Source: Streptococcus mitis (GTDB taxonomy: Bacteria > Bacillota > Bacilli > Lactobacillales > Streptococcaceae). Taken from it: a DNA stretch of 64,000 nucleotides. Location of the stretch: contig NZ_CP067992.1 of assembly GCF_016658865.1 (NCBI RefSeq), positions 1,693,001 through 1,757,000 of the forward strand, read 5' to 3'. The notes beneath the pieces were generated by a model. That model did not search any database. It was not told the DNA's origin and saw only the letters and a program-made list of their open reading frames with translations. Shown piece by piece: positions 1 to 7,511 of this stretch. The first letter of the stretch is position 1. Each line of letters starts with the position of its first letter. Position numbers and translations under genes: made by a program.

Positions 1-831
1 GGTTTCAGCCAGTACCAGATAATCCAGAAATGGAAGTTTCAAAATTCCCTGAGCCATCTTAAGCGAAGTAGCTGTGATAATGGTCGGGAAGGTGAGAGCT
101 GAAAAGGCTGGTTGGAAACCTTGTTTTAAAATATTAGGCAGGCGAGTCAAAACAAAGAAAAAGAAGGATTGGGAAGATAAAATCATAACTATTAAGACCC
201 AAGTTGGTAGGCTGGCTCCTCCAACTCGGACTAGAGAAGCCAAGAGTAGAGAAAAAGGAGCACAGTAGATCCCTTCTTGTCCAAGCATGGCTTGTGGGAG
301 TGGATGTTTCTTTAAATCGCTATAAATAAGCGGGTAGAGATAGAAGGTCAAGAGAAATCCAAAACTCAAGGTCGCATAGGCAATTTCAATGATACCTACA
401 AGAGGATAGGTCAAGGCTGCTACTGCTATCCCCACATAGAGAACCGTCCAGCTTGGAGTGGCATGAACCCTCCGCCCCGGATAGGCAAATTTGATAGTGA
501 AACCAGCAATCAGGGCTACATCCAAGAGAAATGAAAACCACCAGAGCCCTTGAGCAACCAAAGGGAAATGAGGAAAGACTCTAAAGACATAAGTCGATAA
601 AATCATCCCAGCCATGGGAAAGGTGGCCATTCCTGACAAAAGAGGGGGCTTGGTCAACTCTTGCTTGGTTTCTTTCCAATTAAAAAGATGCAGAAGCAAA
701 AAGTAAATCCACAAAATCAAACCTGCTAGACTCAACAGATGGGACAGAACCGGCAACGTATCTAAAATAAGATTTCCAGCTCCTGCCAAACCTAGCAAAC
801 AACCAGAAAATACCAAGGGGAGTTTTTTCAT
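1..831 (-). CDS. TDT-family (TehA/Mae1-like) membrane transporter, 3' end outside window
   Basis: My translation from ATG at 829-831 runs open for 277 codons to the window edge, so the C-terminus is missing. The protein starts MKKLPLVFSGCLLGLAGAGN and is almost wholly hydrophobic, with about eight to nine predicted membrane helices. The opening Gly-rich helix and the helix spacing match the tellurite-resistance/dicarboxylate transporter (TDT) family, whose members carry anions or C4-dicarboxylates. The substrate here cannot be read from the sequence. The start is supported by a GGAGG-type ribosome binding site just upstream (rc of 834-840) and an extended -10 TGCTATACT near 860-868. It appears to be transcribed alone. 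An unrelated multi-pass transporter is the main alternative. Confidence 0.8.
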   Translation of the reverse strand, partial: MKKLPLVFSGCLLGLAGAGNLILDTLPVLSHLLSLAGLILWIYFLLLHLFNWKETKQELTKPPLLSGMATFPMAGMILSTYVFRVFPHFPLVAQGLWWFSFLLDVALIAGFTIKFAYPGRRVHATPSWTVLYVGIAVAALTYPLVGIIEIAYATLSFGFLLTFYLYPLIYSDLKKHPLPQAMLGQEGIYCAPFSLLLASLVRVGGASLPTWVLIVMILSSQSFFFFVLTRLPNILKQGFQPAFSALTFPTIITATSLKMAQGILKLPFLDYLVLAET

Positions 832-859
832 CCTAACCTCCAATAATCATGTTAGTTTC

Positions 860-868
860 AGTATAGCA
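860..868 (-). promoter_or_regulatory. Extended -10 promoter of the TDT transporter gene
   Basis: The reverse strand reads TGCTATACT, an extended -10 (TGN plus TATACT), about 30 bases before the start codon. No good -35 is visible, as expected for an extended -10 promoter. An AAGCGCTT palindrome at 872-879 resembles a weak half of a catabolite (cre) site. Confidence 0.5.
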
Positions 869-891
869 TAAAAGCGCTTAAATGAGGGGAT

Positions 892-926
892 AAAAAACGA
901 AGTTGAAAATTCAAGCTTCGTTTTTA
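892..926 (-). terminator. Intrinsic terminator after the acyl-CoA dehydrogenase-like gene
   Basis: An AAAAACGAAG stem with complementary CTTCGTTTTT arm encloses a short A/T-rich loop and is followed by a T run on the minus strand. A-runs on the other side make it potentially bidirectional. Confidence 0.8.
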
Positions 927-938
927 TTCCACTATTTT

Positions 939-2003
939 TTAACTCGTTGCTAAGATATGACGCAACTGAACAGCACTTGGAGAAACAATTGGAAGAAAGG
1001 CTCCTTCATTCCAACGACGAATAAATCCAGATGTTGATTTACTAAAGTAGCCTCTACCTCCACCTGCTTGTAACTCTAATAGAAGACTCTGAGCAACAAC
1101 ATCCACAATGTCTATTCTTAACTGAAATAGTTCACGCGGATTGGCAACAAAATAAGACCTGTCAGACAAACCTTGATAAAGCTCTCGACGAATAGCATCT
1201 AACTGTTCGATCTGATGCTTCCACTCATCTGTCAATACACTGCGTTTCACCAAGTCTTTTTCTACTTCTGATAGAGAACGTTCAGCTAAACCAAAAGCTA
1301 GACCAAATTGGTAGCCTAAAAAAGCTGGACGATTTTGTGCCAAAAATTGGTGAGCATCTTTTGATAAAATCCATTCCTCTTTCAAAAGGACCTTATTAAA
1401 AGTCAGAGCAGCCGTGTTTCCTCCTTGAAGAGAAACAAATTCTAAGTCTTCAGAACGACTAAAATTCTCTGCATCTGATGGTACAGCCACCACATAACTT
1501 GTACTTGGATCATCTGTAAAACCTGCCACAAAAATAGTTAAAAATCGATTTCTTCGAGCATTAGTTACCCATGGCAGTCTTCCTTTTAGATACAATTGTC
1601 CATTTTCTTCAAGAACGCGAACATTCAGTTCCTCTAGGTCAGATAGATATTTGACAGCATTGGACAAGGCAGTAGCACCTGCATATTCTCCAGACAAGAG
1701 TTTTTCCAGATAGGTTTCCTTAAAATAGGAGTTATCTGTATGGAGAATATTATCAATTAAAGTGCGTTGTCCCCATGAAATAAAAGAGGCTGTTAAAGAA
1801 TGTTGTGCGAGCTCTGCAAGGATATCAATAACATCTTGATCACTTCCTCCTGAACCTCCAAGAGATGCAGGAATCCCCACACGAAAGGCTCCCTCTGCTG
1901 CAATTTTCTCAATCAACCGTTCTCCAGCTTGACAAGACTGCTTGTCGATTTCATCAGCATGCTGGTCTAACCAGCTCAAAAATTCTTCTGAAAAAAATCC
2001 CAT
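939..2003 (-). CDS. Acyl-CoA dehydrogenase-like flavoprotein
   Basis: This 354-residue protein has the all-helix / beta / all-helix layout of the acyl-CoA dehydrogenase superfamily. The N-terminal half carries FRVGIPASLGGSGG, as in family members that present substrate over flavin. The middle has a beta-rich stretch with SLQGGNTAALTFNKV. The C-terminal helical domain contains QLRIDIVDVVAQ and a Gly-rich loop GGGRGYF. The protein is slightly shorter than typical members (about 380 residues). Mitis-group streptococci lack beta-oxidation, so a flavin monooxygenase or oxidase role (DszC-like branch) is as likely as true acyl-CoA oxidation. It is the second gene of an operon, 14 bases after an AhpD-like gene, which hints at a shared redox role. 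The substrate is unknown. Confidence 0.8.
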   Translation of the reverse strand: MGFFSEEFLSWLDQHADEIDKQSCQAGERLIEKIAAEGAFRVGIPASLGGSGGSDQDVIDILAELAQHSLTASFISWGQRTLIDNILHTDNSYFKETYLEKLLSGEYAGATALSNAVKYLSDLEELNVRVLEENGQLYLKGRLPWVTNARRNRFLTIFVAGFTDDPSTSYVVAVPSDAENFSRSEDLEFVSLQGGNTAALTFNKVLLKEEWILSKDAHQFLAQNRPAFLGYQFGLAFGLAERSLSEVEKDLVKRSVLTDEWKHQIEQLDAIRRELYQGLSDRSYFVANPRELFQLRIDIVDVVAQSLLLELQAGGGRGYFSKSTSGFIRRWNEGAFLPIVSPSAVQLRHILATS

Positions 2004-2017
2004 AGCCTTTCCTCCTT

Positions 2018-2569
2018 CTAGGCATAAGGTTGCAATTCTGGGTTAATTGGGGTATTAGCTAGATTATTGGCATAGTTACAGAGGCTTGCTAGGCTGACAC
2101 CAAGAACCACATCCAAGGCATTTTGTTGGCTGTAGCCAGCTTCTAAAAACTCAGCCAAGGCTTCATCTCCCACACGTCCCTTGGTATTGATAACCGCCAA
2201 GGTAAACTTAGCTAGGGTGTCCAATTTAGGATCTGTTTCAATTGGAGTACGATTGCGAAGGGCTTGAAGAAGGTCATCATTCATCTGGATTTGTTTGATT
2301 GAAAAGGCTGTGTGACCTGCGACGCAGAAGGCACAACCATTGGTCACAGCTGCCGTGATTTGCACCACTTCACGCTCAACGGGTGTCAGGCTGTTGCGAC
2401 GATTGATAGCTCCGACAGTACGGTAAGCCTCTAAAGCAGTCGGTGCATTAGCCAAGAGACCGATTAGGTTAGGAATATAGCCATTGTTATCTTTTTCTAC
2501 TGTTTCAAGAACTTCTTTCACTTCTGCTGGTGCTGATTCTACTGTATGGATTGTAAATGTTGTCATCAT
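2018..2569 (-). CDS. Carboxymuconolactone decarboxylase / AhpD-like protein
   Basis: The protein belongs to the alkylhydroperoxidase-like CMD superfamily. The active-site motif is GCAFCVAGH, a CxxC pair followed by histidine three residues on, as in AhpD-type peroxidases and their relatives. Before it lies LTPVEREVVQITAAV, the typical preceding helix. I place the start at ATG 2567-2569 (MMTTFTIHT), about 184 residues, because GAGG lies just upstream on the minus strand. An in-frame ATG at 2584 lacks such a site. It is the first gene of a two-gene unit with the acyl-CoA dehydrogenase-like gene. A role in peroxide or organic hydroperoxide handling is inferred from the motif; the electron donor is unknown. 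Confidence 0.85.
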   Translation of the reverse strand: MMTTFTIHTVESAPAEVKEVLETVEKDNNGYIPNLIGLLANAPTALEAYRTVGAINRRNSLTPVEREVVQITAAVTNGCAFCVAGHTAFSIKQIQMNDDLLQALRNRTPIETDPKLDTLAKFTLAVINTKGRVGDEALAEFLEAGYSQQNALDVVLGVSLASLCNYANNLANTPINPELQPYA

Positions 2570-2670
2570 AAAACCTCTTTTCATTTTGTTGAAACCTAGT
2601 CTATCACAGATTCTATACCCTGTATAATATATATTTTAAATTGCACTGATAGAAATTTTTTATGAAAGCA

Positions 2671-2697
2671 AAAAATCACACGCGGTGTGTGATTTCA
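2671..2697 (-). terminator. Intrinsic terminator of the AGCS symporter gene
   Basis: Reverse strand AAATCACAC / GTGTGATTT stem followed by TTTTTTG, placed immediately after the symporter stop codon at 2698. Confidence 0.8.
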
Positions 2698-4020
2698 TTA
2701 TTTATCAAAATACTTTTTAGTCTCAGCAATGACGACTGGCGACAAGACCAAGAGGGCAATCAAGTTTGGCAGAGCCATCAAGGCGTTGACAATATCTGCG
2801 ATAATCCAAACCATATCCAACTCGATAAATCCTCCCAACAAGACCATGAGTACAAAAATCACACGGTAGAGCCAGATAAAGCGAACCCCAAAGAGGAACT
2901 CGAAACAACGTTCCCCGTAATAGTTCCAACCTAGAATCGTTGTAAAGGCAAAGAGCACAAGGAAGATGGTCAAGAGAGCAGGTCCAAAGTGTGAAAAGAC
3001 TGTTGAGAAGGCTGACTGAGTCAAGGCAACTCCATTCAAATCACCACTCCAAACACCAGTTACCAAGATGGTTAAACCAGTCAAGGTACAGATAATGAGG
3101 GTATCAATAAAGGTTCCAGTCATGGAAATCAAACCTTGCTCTACCGGTTCATTTGTCTTAGCCGCAGCAGCTGCAATGGGAGCAGAACCCAAACCAGATT
3201 CGTTCGAGAAAACACCACGCGCTACACCATTTTGAATAGCCATCCGAATACTAGCACCGGCAAATCCACCCACCGCAGCAACCGGACTAAAAGCCGATGT
3301 CAAGATTAAAGCGATTGTAGAAGGAATTTTCCCGATATTAAAGAAAATAACTGTAAGAGTTCCCAAAATATAAATAATAGCCATAAAAGGAACAACAGTA
3401 GTTGAAACCTTTGAAATGGACTTGAGTCCGCCAAAAACGGCAATCGCTACTAATACAGACAAAACGAGAGCCGTGATAGCTGGCGAAATAGTCGTCGTAT
3501 TTTGGATAGACTCTGTAATCGAGTTGACTTGGGTAAAGGTCCCGATTCCTAATAAAGCTACTAGCACACCTGCCAGGGCAAAGAAGATAGCAAGTGGTCG
3601 CCACTTTTCTCCCATCCCTAGAAGGATATAGTGCATGGGACCTCCCGCTACTGCACCATGGTCGTCCTTTGTGCGGTATTTAATCGCCAAGAGTCCTTCC
3701 GCATACTTGGTAGCCATCCCAAAGAAAGCAGCCATCCACATCCAAAAGAGGGCTCCTGGTCCACCGACCTTGATAGCCGTCGCCACCCCGATAATATTTC
3801 CCGTACCAACTGTCGCTGCTAGGGCTGTACACAAGGCCGCAAAGCTGGATACATCGCCATGCCCCTTGTCCTTAGTAAAAATAAGCTGGAAAGCCTTGGG
3901 CAGACGCAAAACCTGCAAAAGTCCTAGACGAGCAGTTAGGTAAATTCCTGTTCCGACCAATAAAATCAAAAGAGGTGGGCCCCAAGCAAAAGCATCGATT
4001 GATTTAAGCAATTCTAACAT
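2698..4020 (-). CDS. Sodium:alanine/glycine symporter (AGCS family)
   Basis: This 440-residue integral membrane protein moves small neutral amino acids into the cell with sodium. The N-terminus has the family signature WGPPLLILLVGTGIYLT, and further marks are FAALCTALAATVGTGNI (residues about 60-80) and GVARGVFSNESGLGSAPIAA (about 265-285). Around 10-11 hydrophobic segments cover the whole length, which matches the normal family size. It stands alone between a terminator and a long leader holding a glycine riboswitch, so glycine is the likely physiological substrate or at least the signal. In the pneumococcal backbone this gene lies near mutS2. Here about 9 kb of accessory genes separates them. 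Confidence 0.92.
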   Translation of the reverse strand: MLELLKSIDAFAWGPPLLILLVGTGIYLTARLGLLQVLRLPKAFQLIFTKDKGHGDVSSFAALCTALAATVGTGNIIGVATAIKVGGPGALFWMWMAAFFGMATKYAEGLLAIKYRTKDDHGAVAGGPMHYILLGMGEKWRPLAIFFALAGVLVALLGIGTFTQVNSITESIQNTTTISPAITALVLSVLVAIAVFGGLKSISKVSTTVVPFMAIIYILGTLTVIFFNIGKIPSTIALILTSAFSPVAAVGGFAGASIRMAIQNGVARGVFSNESGLGSAPIAAAAAKTNEPVEQGLISMTGTFIDTLIICTLTGLTILVTGVWSGDLNGVALTQSAFSTVFSHFGPALLTIFLVLFAFTTILGWNYYGERCFEFLFGVRFIWLYRVIFVLMVLLGGFIELDMVWIIADIVNALMALPNLIALLVLSPVVIAETKKYFDK

Positions 4021-4045
4021 TTCCTTCTCCTATCTTTTCAACCCC

Positions 4046-4079
4046 AAAAGAAAGAGCACATGCAAGATACATGTACTCT
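4046..4079 (-). terminator. Conditional terminator hairpin of the glycine riboswitch
   Basis: Reverse strand AGAGTACATG ... CATGTGCTCT stem (one G-U pair) followed by TTTCTTTT. It lies between the aptamer and the symporter start, where an expression platform would sit. Confidence 0.65.
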
Positions 4080-4120
4080 GGAATGCTTAGATAAATGCTA
4101 AAAAGCGGTCTATCCTAGCT

Positions 4121-4200
4121 CTGTCCTTTTACCTGAGAGTTTGAGCAGTTACCTGCCTTGCCCCTTCGGTGCCTTTACGGTCTCTCCAGAGTTCCGTCCA
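4121..4200 (-). promoter_or_regulatory. Glycine riboswitch (gcvT-type aptamer)
   Basis: The reverse strand contains the conserved glycine aptamer blocks in order: GGAGAGACC, GGCACCGAAGGGGCAA, and CTCTCAGG followed by AAAGGACAGAG. Only one complete aptamer is visible, so this looks like a singlet with possible helper sequence rather than a full tandem. A terminator hairpin lies 40 bases downstream and the AGCS symporter gene follows. Singlet glycine riboswitches before sodium:amino-acid symporter genes are often OFF-type, but the direction of control cannot be settled by eye. Confidence 0.92.
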
Positions 4201-4321
4201 TTTACAGTCATGAAAAATCAAACGATTTACCACTTCTATTAAACTTCATTCGGTGTTGGTATTTAATTGATTCTTATTTTACAAAAAATGTTGGCTTTTG
4301 TCAATGTGTTTTAGAAAATTC

Positions 4322-5377
4322 TTATTTGACTTTGTAGAAGAAGGATTGATCATTCCCATGTGCGTGAGGTGCTTGGTGAATAATCATTCGGTCTCTACTA
4401 GTATCAGATGCATCTTCTACAAAATTTGGCTCAGTAACTGTCGGAATAACCACTCCAGCAGGAATCATATCGAGTTGCGCCCTAATAGTTGGAGCTTTAT
4501 AACTTGTAATTATATATCCATCTTTAAAAACAGCATCATTGATATCCACATAAAATTCTGCTGGTTCTATTAAGCCATTTTTACTAAAAACTAGATCCTG
4601 TCCCCCATTTCCTGTACTCCATCTTCCCTCAATACTAGAAAAATCTCCGTTTTTGATGGCGTTTATATCCATTTTCCCTGAAGCTGTTTTGGTAGTTGAA
4701 GATGCTGTTGCAGCTGTCCCCTTGTCTGAATTACTTCCTCCAGGAAGTTTATCTGAAACTGACTTCCAACTTAGGGTTTCTAGAGAAATGGGCGAACCGA
4801 CACCAAGATCTGCTAACTCTTGAGCTTCCTTAACTTTTACCAAAGACTGTCCATCCTCACTAAATTGGTAGTAAGCATAAATATGACTCGTTGCCGAACT
4901 AGATCCACGATAGAGCAGAGAATTGTCTGGCAGGATACCGACTGTCATTCTCTCACCAATCTGGTCTAAACGATTTTCTTGATTGGTCAGACGGATCACC
5001 TTTCCATCTTTCAAAGTACGAATATCAAGTAAACTCTTTTCGCCGCTCTTCATTTCAAGAGCAAGCAAGAGTTCATCCACTCCGTCGTTATTCAAATCTG
5101 TCTTGTGGTAAACCACATCTGTGTAAAAACCTTGAGAAGACTTTACTTGACTAGCTAGGGGATTGACATCCATACCAGTCGGCAAGGTGCCTTTAGCTAC
5201 TTTTTCATAGTCATCCAAAACCTTATTGTAGTAACTGCAATCTATCTCTGGACTTGCCGCAGATGTATCTGATGTTGAATAAGATGGTGTTTCCGCGCTT
5301 TTGTTCCATGGTAGATACTGACAGCCTCCCAAAACCAGTGTCAGTAAAAGCGTTGTGACTAATAAAAACTTTTTCAT
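4322..5377 (-). CDS. DUF6287-type lipoprotein
   Basis: This 351-residue secreted lipoprotein has a signal peptide MKKFLLVTTLLLTLVLGGC with lipobox LGGC (lipidated Cys at about 19). A Ser/Thr-rich spacer follows. Residues about 45-200 form a globular domain containing KTDLNNDGVDELLLALEM, which resembles an EF-hand/VCBS-like Asp-rich loop. After a Thr/Ser-rich linker (about 215-235), the C-terminal part begins MDINAIKNGDFSSIEGRW, the hallmark of DUF6287 domains found in streptococcal lipoproteins. The function is unknown. It is transcribed alone, with a hairpin upstream (5390-5427) separating it from the next gene. Confidence 0.8.
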   Translation of the reverse strand: MKKFLLVTTLLLTLVLGGCQYLPWNKSAETPSYSTSDTSAASPEIDCSYYNKVLDDYEKVAKGTLPTGMDVNPLASQVKSSQGFYTDVVYHKTDLNNDGVDELLLALEMKSGEKSLLDIRTLKDGKVIRLTNQENRLDQIGERMTVGILPDNSLLYRGSSSATSHIYAYYQFSEDGQSLVKVKEAQELADLGVGSPISLETLSWKSVSDKLPGGSNSDKGTAATASSTTKTASGKMDINAIKNGDFSSIEGRWSTGNGGQDLVFSKNGLIEPAEFYVDINDAVFKDGYIITSYKAPTIRAQLDMIPAGVVIPTVTEPNFVEDASDTSRDRMIIHQAPHAHGNDQSFFYKVK

Positions 5378-5389
5378 ATTACTCCTTTA

Positions 5390-5427
5390 TCTAAGAGAAA
5401 GGAATCAGCATGTGCCAATTCCTTTCG
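5390..5427 (-). terminator. Hairpin after the frameshifted secreted-protein gene
   Basis: Reverse strand GAAAGGAAT ... ATTCCTTTC stem followed by TCTCTT. The U-tract is weak, so termination may be partial and the lipoprotein gene just downstream may share read-through. Confidence 0.55.
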
Positions 5428-5517
5428 GTATTTTTATTTTATCAAAATGTTACCTATCCGAAAATTATTTTCCGTTTCTATTTATTTGTTATAGGTCATC
5501 TCTCACAAGCTATAATT

Positions 5518-6287
5518 CTAGCGAATCCATTTACCTGATGCATCTACACGATAACCATCTGGCGTGCGTTCATTCACAGCCATCTTACCATTTGATTTAA
5601 GATAGTAATTACCTGACCAAGCATTTTGAACATAATTTCCATTCACATTGATAAAGTAGTAGCTATTGTAATGAACATCAAAAACCCAATTGTTAATGAC
5701 TTTTTTACCATTTTGGTAGTATGAGTTACCTGACCAACCAGTTTGAATTTTAGGTATTGGTGTTGGTGTCGATTTCTCTTGTTTTGGTGTTTCAGGTTTA
5801 TTGGACGTTTCTAGAGGATTGACATATTTTTCATTCTTAACAGTGAATGTCGCTGATATACCGCTGAAAATATGTAAAGTTTTAGAAGTTAGTTCATCTT
5901 CACTATAAAATTTTAGATAATATTCTCCATCAGGTACACTTGAAAAAGTTGTAGAATCTTGTACAGTACGGGGTACAGGCGCAGCATCAAATCTTCTTCC
6001 TAAAGCTTCTTTTTTAGCTTTTTTCCAGTATTTTTATTTATAAGATCTGCTCGTATATACGCATATGAGCTACCAGGTACACTTTGAACAGTCATATCAA
6101 CATAGATTTTTTCATTTTCTGAACCTGGAGTAATCTTAGATTTTACCTCATGATTCTCGGTACGAGTAATTTCAGCACGCACTGTTTGTGCTGAAAAAGG
6201 TAGAACTCCTGCTGTGTCTACAAGAGAGACAAGACCAAGTGTTGCAGCCGCTAGACTAGTCACTAAAACTGTTTTTGACTTCATCAT
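5518..6287 (-). pseudogene. Secreted wall-binding-repeat protein, reading frame split by a -1 shift
   Basis: The N-terminal part (6000-6287) has a Sec signal peptide with cleavage after VRA, then a domain ending NTGKKLKKKL and a stop at 6000-6002. The -1 frame continues without a stop from the same A-rich site down to TAG at 5518-5520. It encodes KEALGRRFDAAPVP, a beta-rich domain, a Pro/Thr/Glu linker, and repeats such as TGWSGNSYYQNGKK and NAWSGNYYLKSNGKM. These aromatic repeats resemble LytB/choline-binding wall repeats but are divergent. The full product would be about 256 residues. The junction holds two zero-frame A_AAA_AAG heptamers at 6018-6024 and 6009-6015. It is therefore either a gene broken by loss of one A, a phase-variable gene, or one with programmed -1 frameshifting. 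The start is ATG 6285-6287 after GGAG. The ligand is unknown. Confidence 0.75.
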
Positions 6288-6380
6288 CAACAATCTCCTT
6301 TAAATTTTTATTGTTTACGGTTACAGTAAGGGGTGGACTCTACTATATTTATGAAAAGAGTATCTGTGTTTATCTTTTAT
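6283..6380 (-). repeat. Promoter/leader repeat, copy 1 (before the secreted-protein gene)
   Basis: Positions 6283-6328 match 12267-12312 at about 43 of 46 bases, covering the start codon, ribosome binding site and a TGTAACCGTAAACAATAAA block. A weaker match continues to an operator-like element at 6354-6378, placed exactly 43 bases from the TTGTTTACGG block as in the other copy. The two genes that follow are unrelated in sequence, so the shared part is regulatory. Confidence 0.8.
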
Positions 6381-6460
6381 TTGATTAGCAAATGAAATTT
6401 TTATGAAAAAAGTATACTTAATCTTTTTCCTAGTTATTAGACTAAAGACTTTCTATTTTA

Positions 6461-7240
6461 TCATTTCCACCTACTCGTCAAATATGCCTTTTCTCCTATT
6501 GTCCAGTTCTGATCATAAGGATCTACTGACCATTTTGTTGCCAGTAAAAAAAATGGAAACTTACTGTAACCAATTTGAGCTTCTACTAGATCGGTGGTCG
6601 TATTATACCTTCTATCTCGTTTCCACTTACCAATTTTTTGACTTCTATTCCTATTCCAGATAAAAAGTTCCTCTGGAAGTGCATAAATTCTACCATCATG
6701 AGAACTACCTTTCATTACAGGATAAAGGTACTGATGCAACTGATATTCACATCGCTTATTTAAGAGCCAATATCCTAGAATCATATAGAAGGGATTTATC
6801 TTTTCAAGAGGTAAGATAATTGGTAAAGGTAAAGCATTACTCACATCCACTGGTTTTGTAAGATACATTAACCATAACAATAATGATGAAAAATAAACTA
6901 TAAATGTATGTAGTGGTATTCTATTCAAAACAATCATATATAATTTGTAATTCTTTATCTGTATCAAACAACGTCTTACATTAATACTGCCCACAATTAT
7001 TTTATATAGAAAAATCACACAGAAGATAGGTAAAAAAATATATACAAAAATTAAGAAAGATGTTAAAACGATAAACTCAGCTATTCCAATAACAGCTGGA
7101 TATTGAACTTTATATGTTTCAAAATCCTTTAATACAATGAACCATGGAGCGATAAAATACAAGCACGAGAATATTAGTAAAGCAATTTTTAAATAGAAAA
7201 TATTCAAGAATTGACTTAATTTTAAAATGTTTGTTCTCAT
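6461..7240 (-). CDS. Unknown multi-pass membrane protein
   Basis: I do not recognise this protein. It has four or five hydrophobic segments: about residues 15-40, 50-80, 110-130 and a weaker one near 145-160 (numbered from ATG 7240). These are followed by a charged C-terminal tail with RIYALPEELFIWNRNRSQ. The longer frame opens at 7276 but has no ribosome binding site there. The ATG at 7240 has AGGAG at long spacing, so the start is uncertain (260 or 271 residues). The region is A/T-rich compared with the flanking housekeeping genes. It lies between the chaperone operon and the frameshifted secreted-protein gene, 235 bases after the NERD gene. It may be part of the same cassette or an independent acquisition. 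Confidence 0.6.
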   Translation of the reverse strand: MRTNILKLSQFLNIFYLKIALLIFSCLYFIAPWFIVLKDFETYKVQYPAVIGIAEFIVLTSFLIFVYIFLPIFCVIFLYKIIVGSINVRRCLIQIKNYKLYMIVLNRIPLHTFIVYFSSLLLWLMYLTKPVDVSNALPLPIILPLEKINPFYMILGYWLLNKRCEYQLHQYLYPVMKGSSHDGRIYALPEELFIWNRNRSQKIGKWKRDRRYNTTTDLVEAQIGYSKFPFFLLATKWSVDPYDQNWTIGEKAYLTSRWK

Positions 7241-7276
7241 ATAAATTCCAGCTCTCCTATCCATCCAATTTATCAT

Positions 7277-7511
7277 TTCTTAAAACCATGACAATCTTAA
7301 AGCAGAATCCCCCCTATATTTGTTTAATAATTTGTAGGTATATATTAATCTGAACTTATTAAAATAATTTCTAATACTTCCTTCTACTTCCTTAGAAATA
7401 TTTTACTTGATTGTATAAGTTCTAGTAAATTCAATTCGGCTCATATTATTCTTGAAATATAACTCATATAAAAAATCTATAACATCAAATCCTTTATTGT
7501 TTTTACATGAT
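7277..7511. other. A/T-rich spacer with no supported gene
   Basis: No convincing coding frame, tRNA or strong terminator is visible. A short frame on the minus strand continues out of the NERD gene's 3' end in another phase (about 30 codons, up to about 7395) and could be decayed coding sequence. Promoter sequences for the downstream membrane-protein gene probably lie here. Confidence 0.4.

Noticed and set aside
6403..6663. 86-codon plus-strand frame
   Set aside because: It is antisense to the membrane-protein gene, has no ribosome binding site and has shadow-like composition.
7390..7511. Short frame continuing past the NERD stop, ending in a 13-codon ATG frame
   Set aside because: No ribosome binding site, no signal-like composition, and too short to support as a gene or pheromone.
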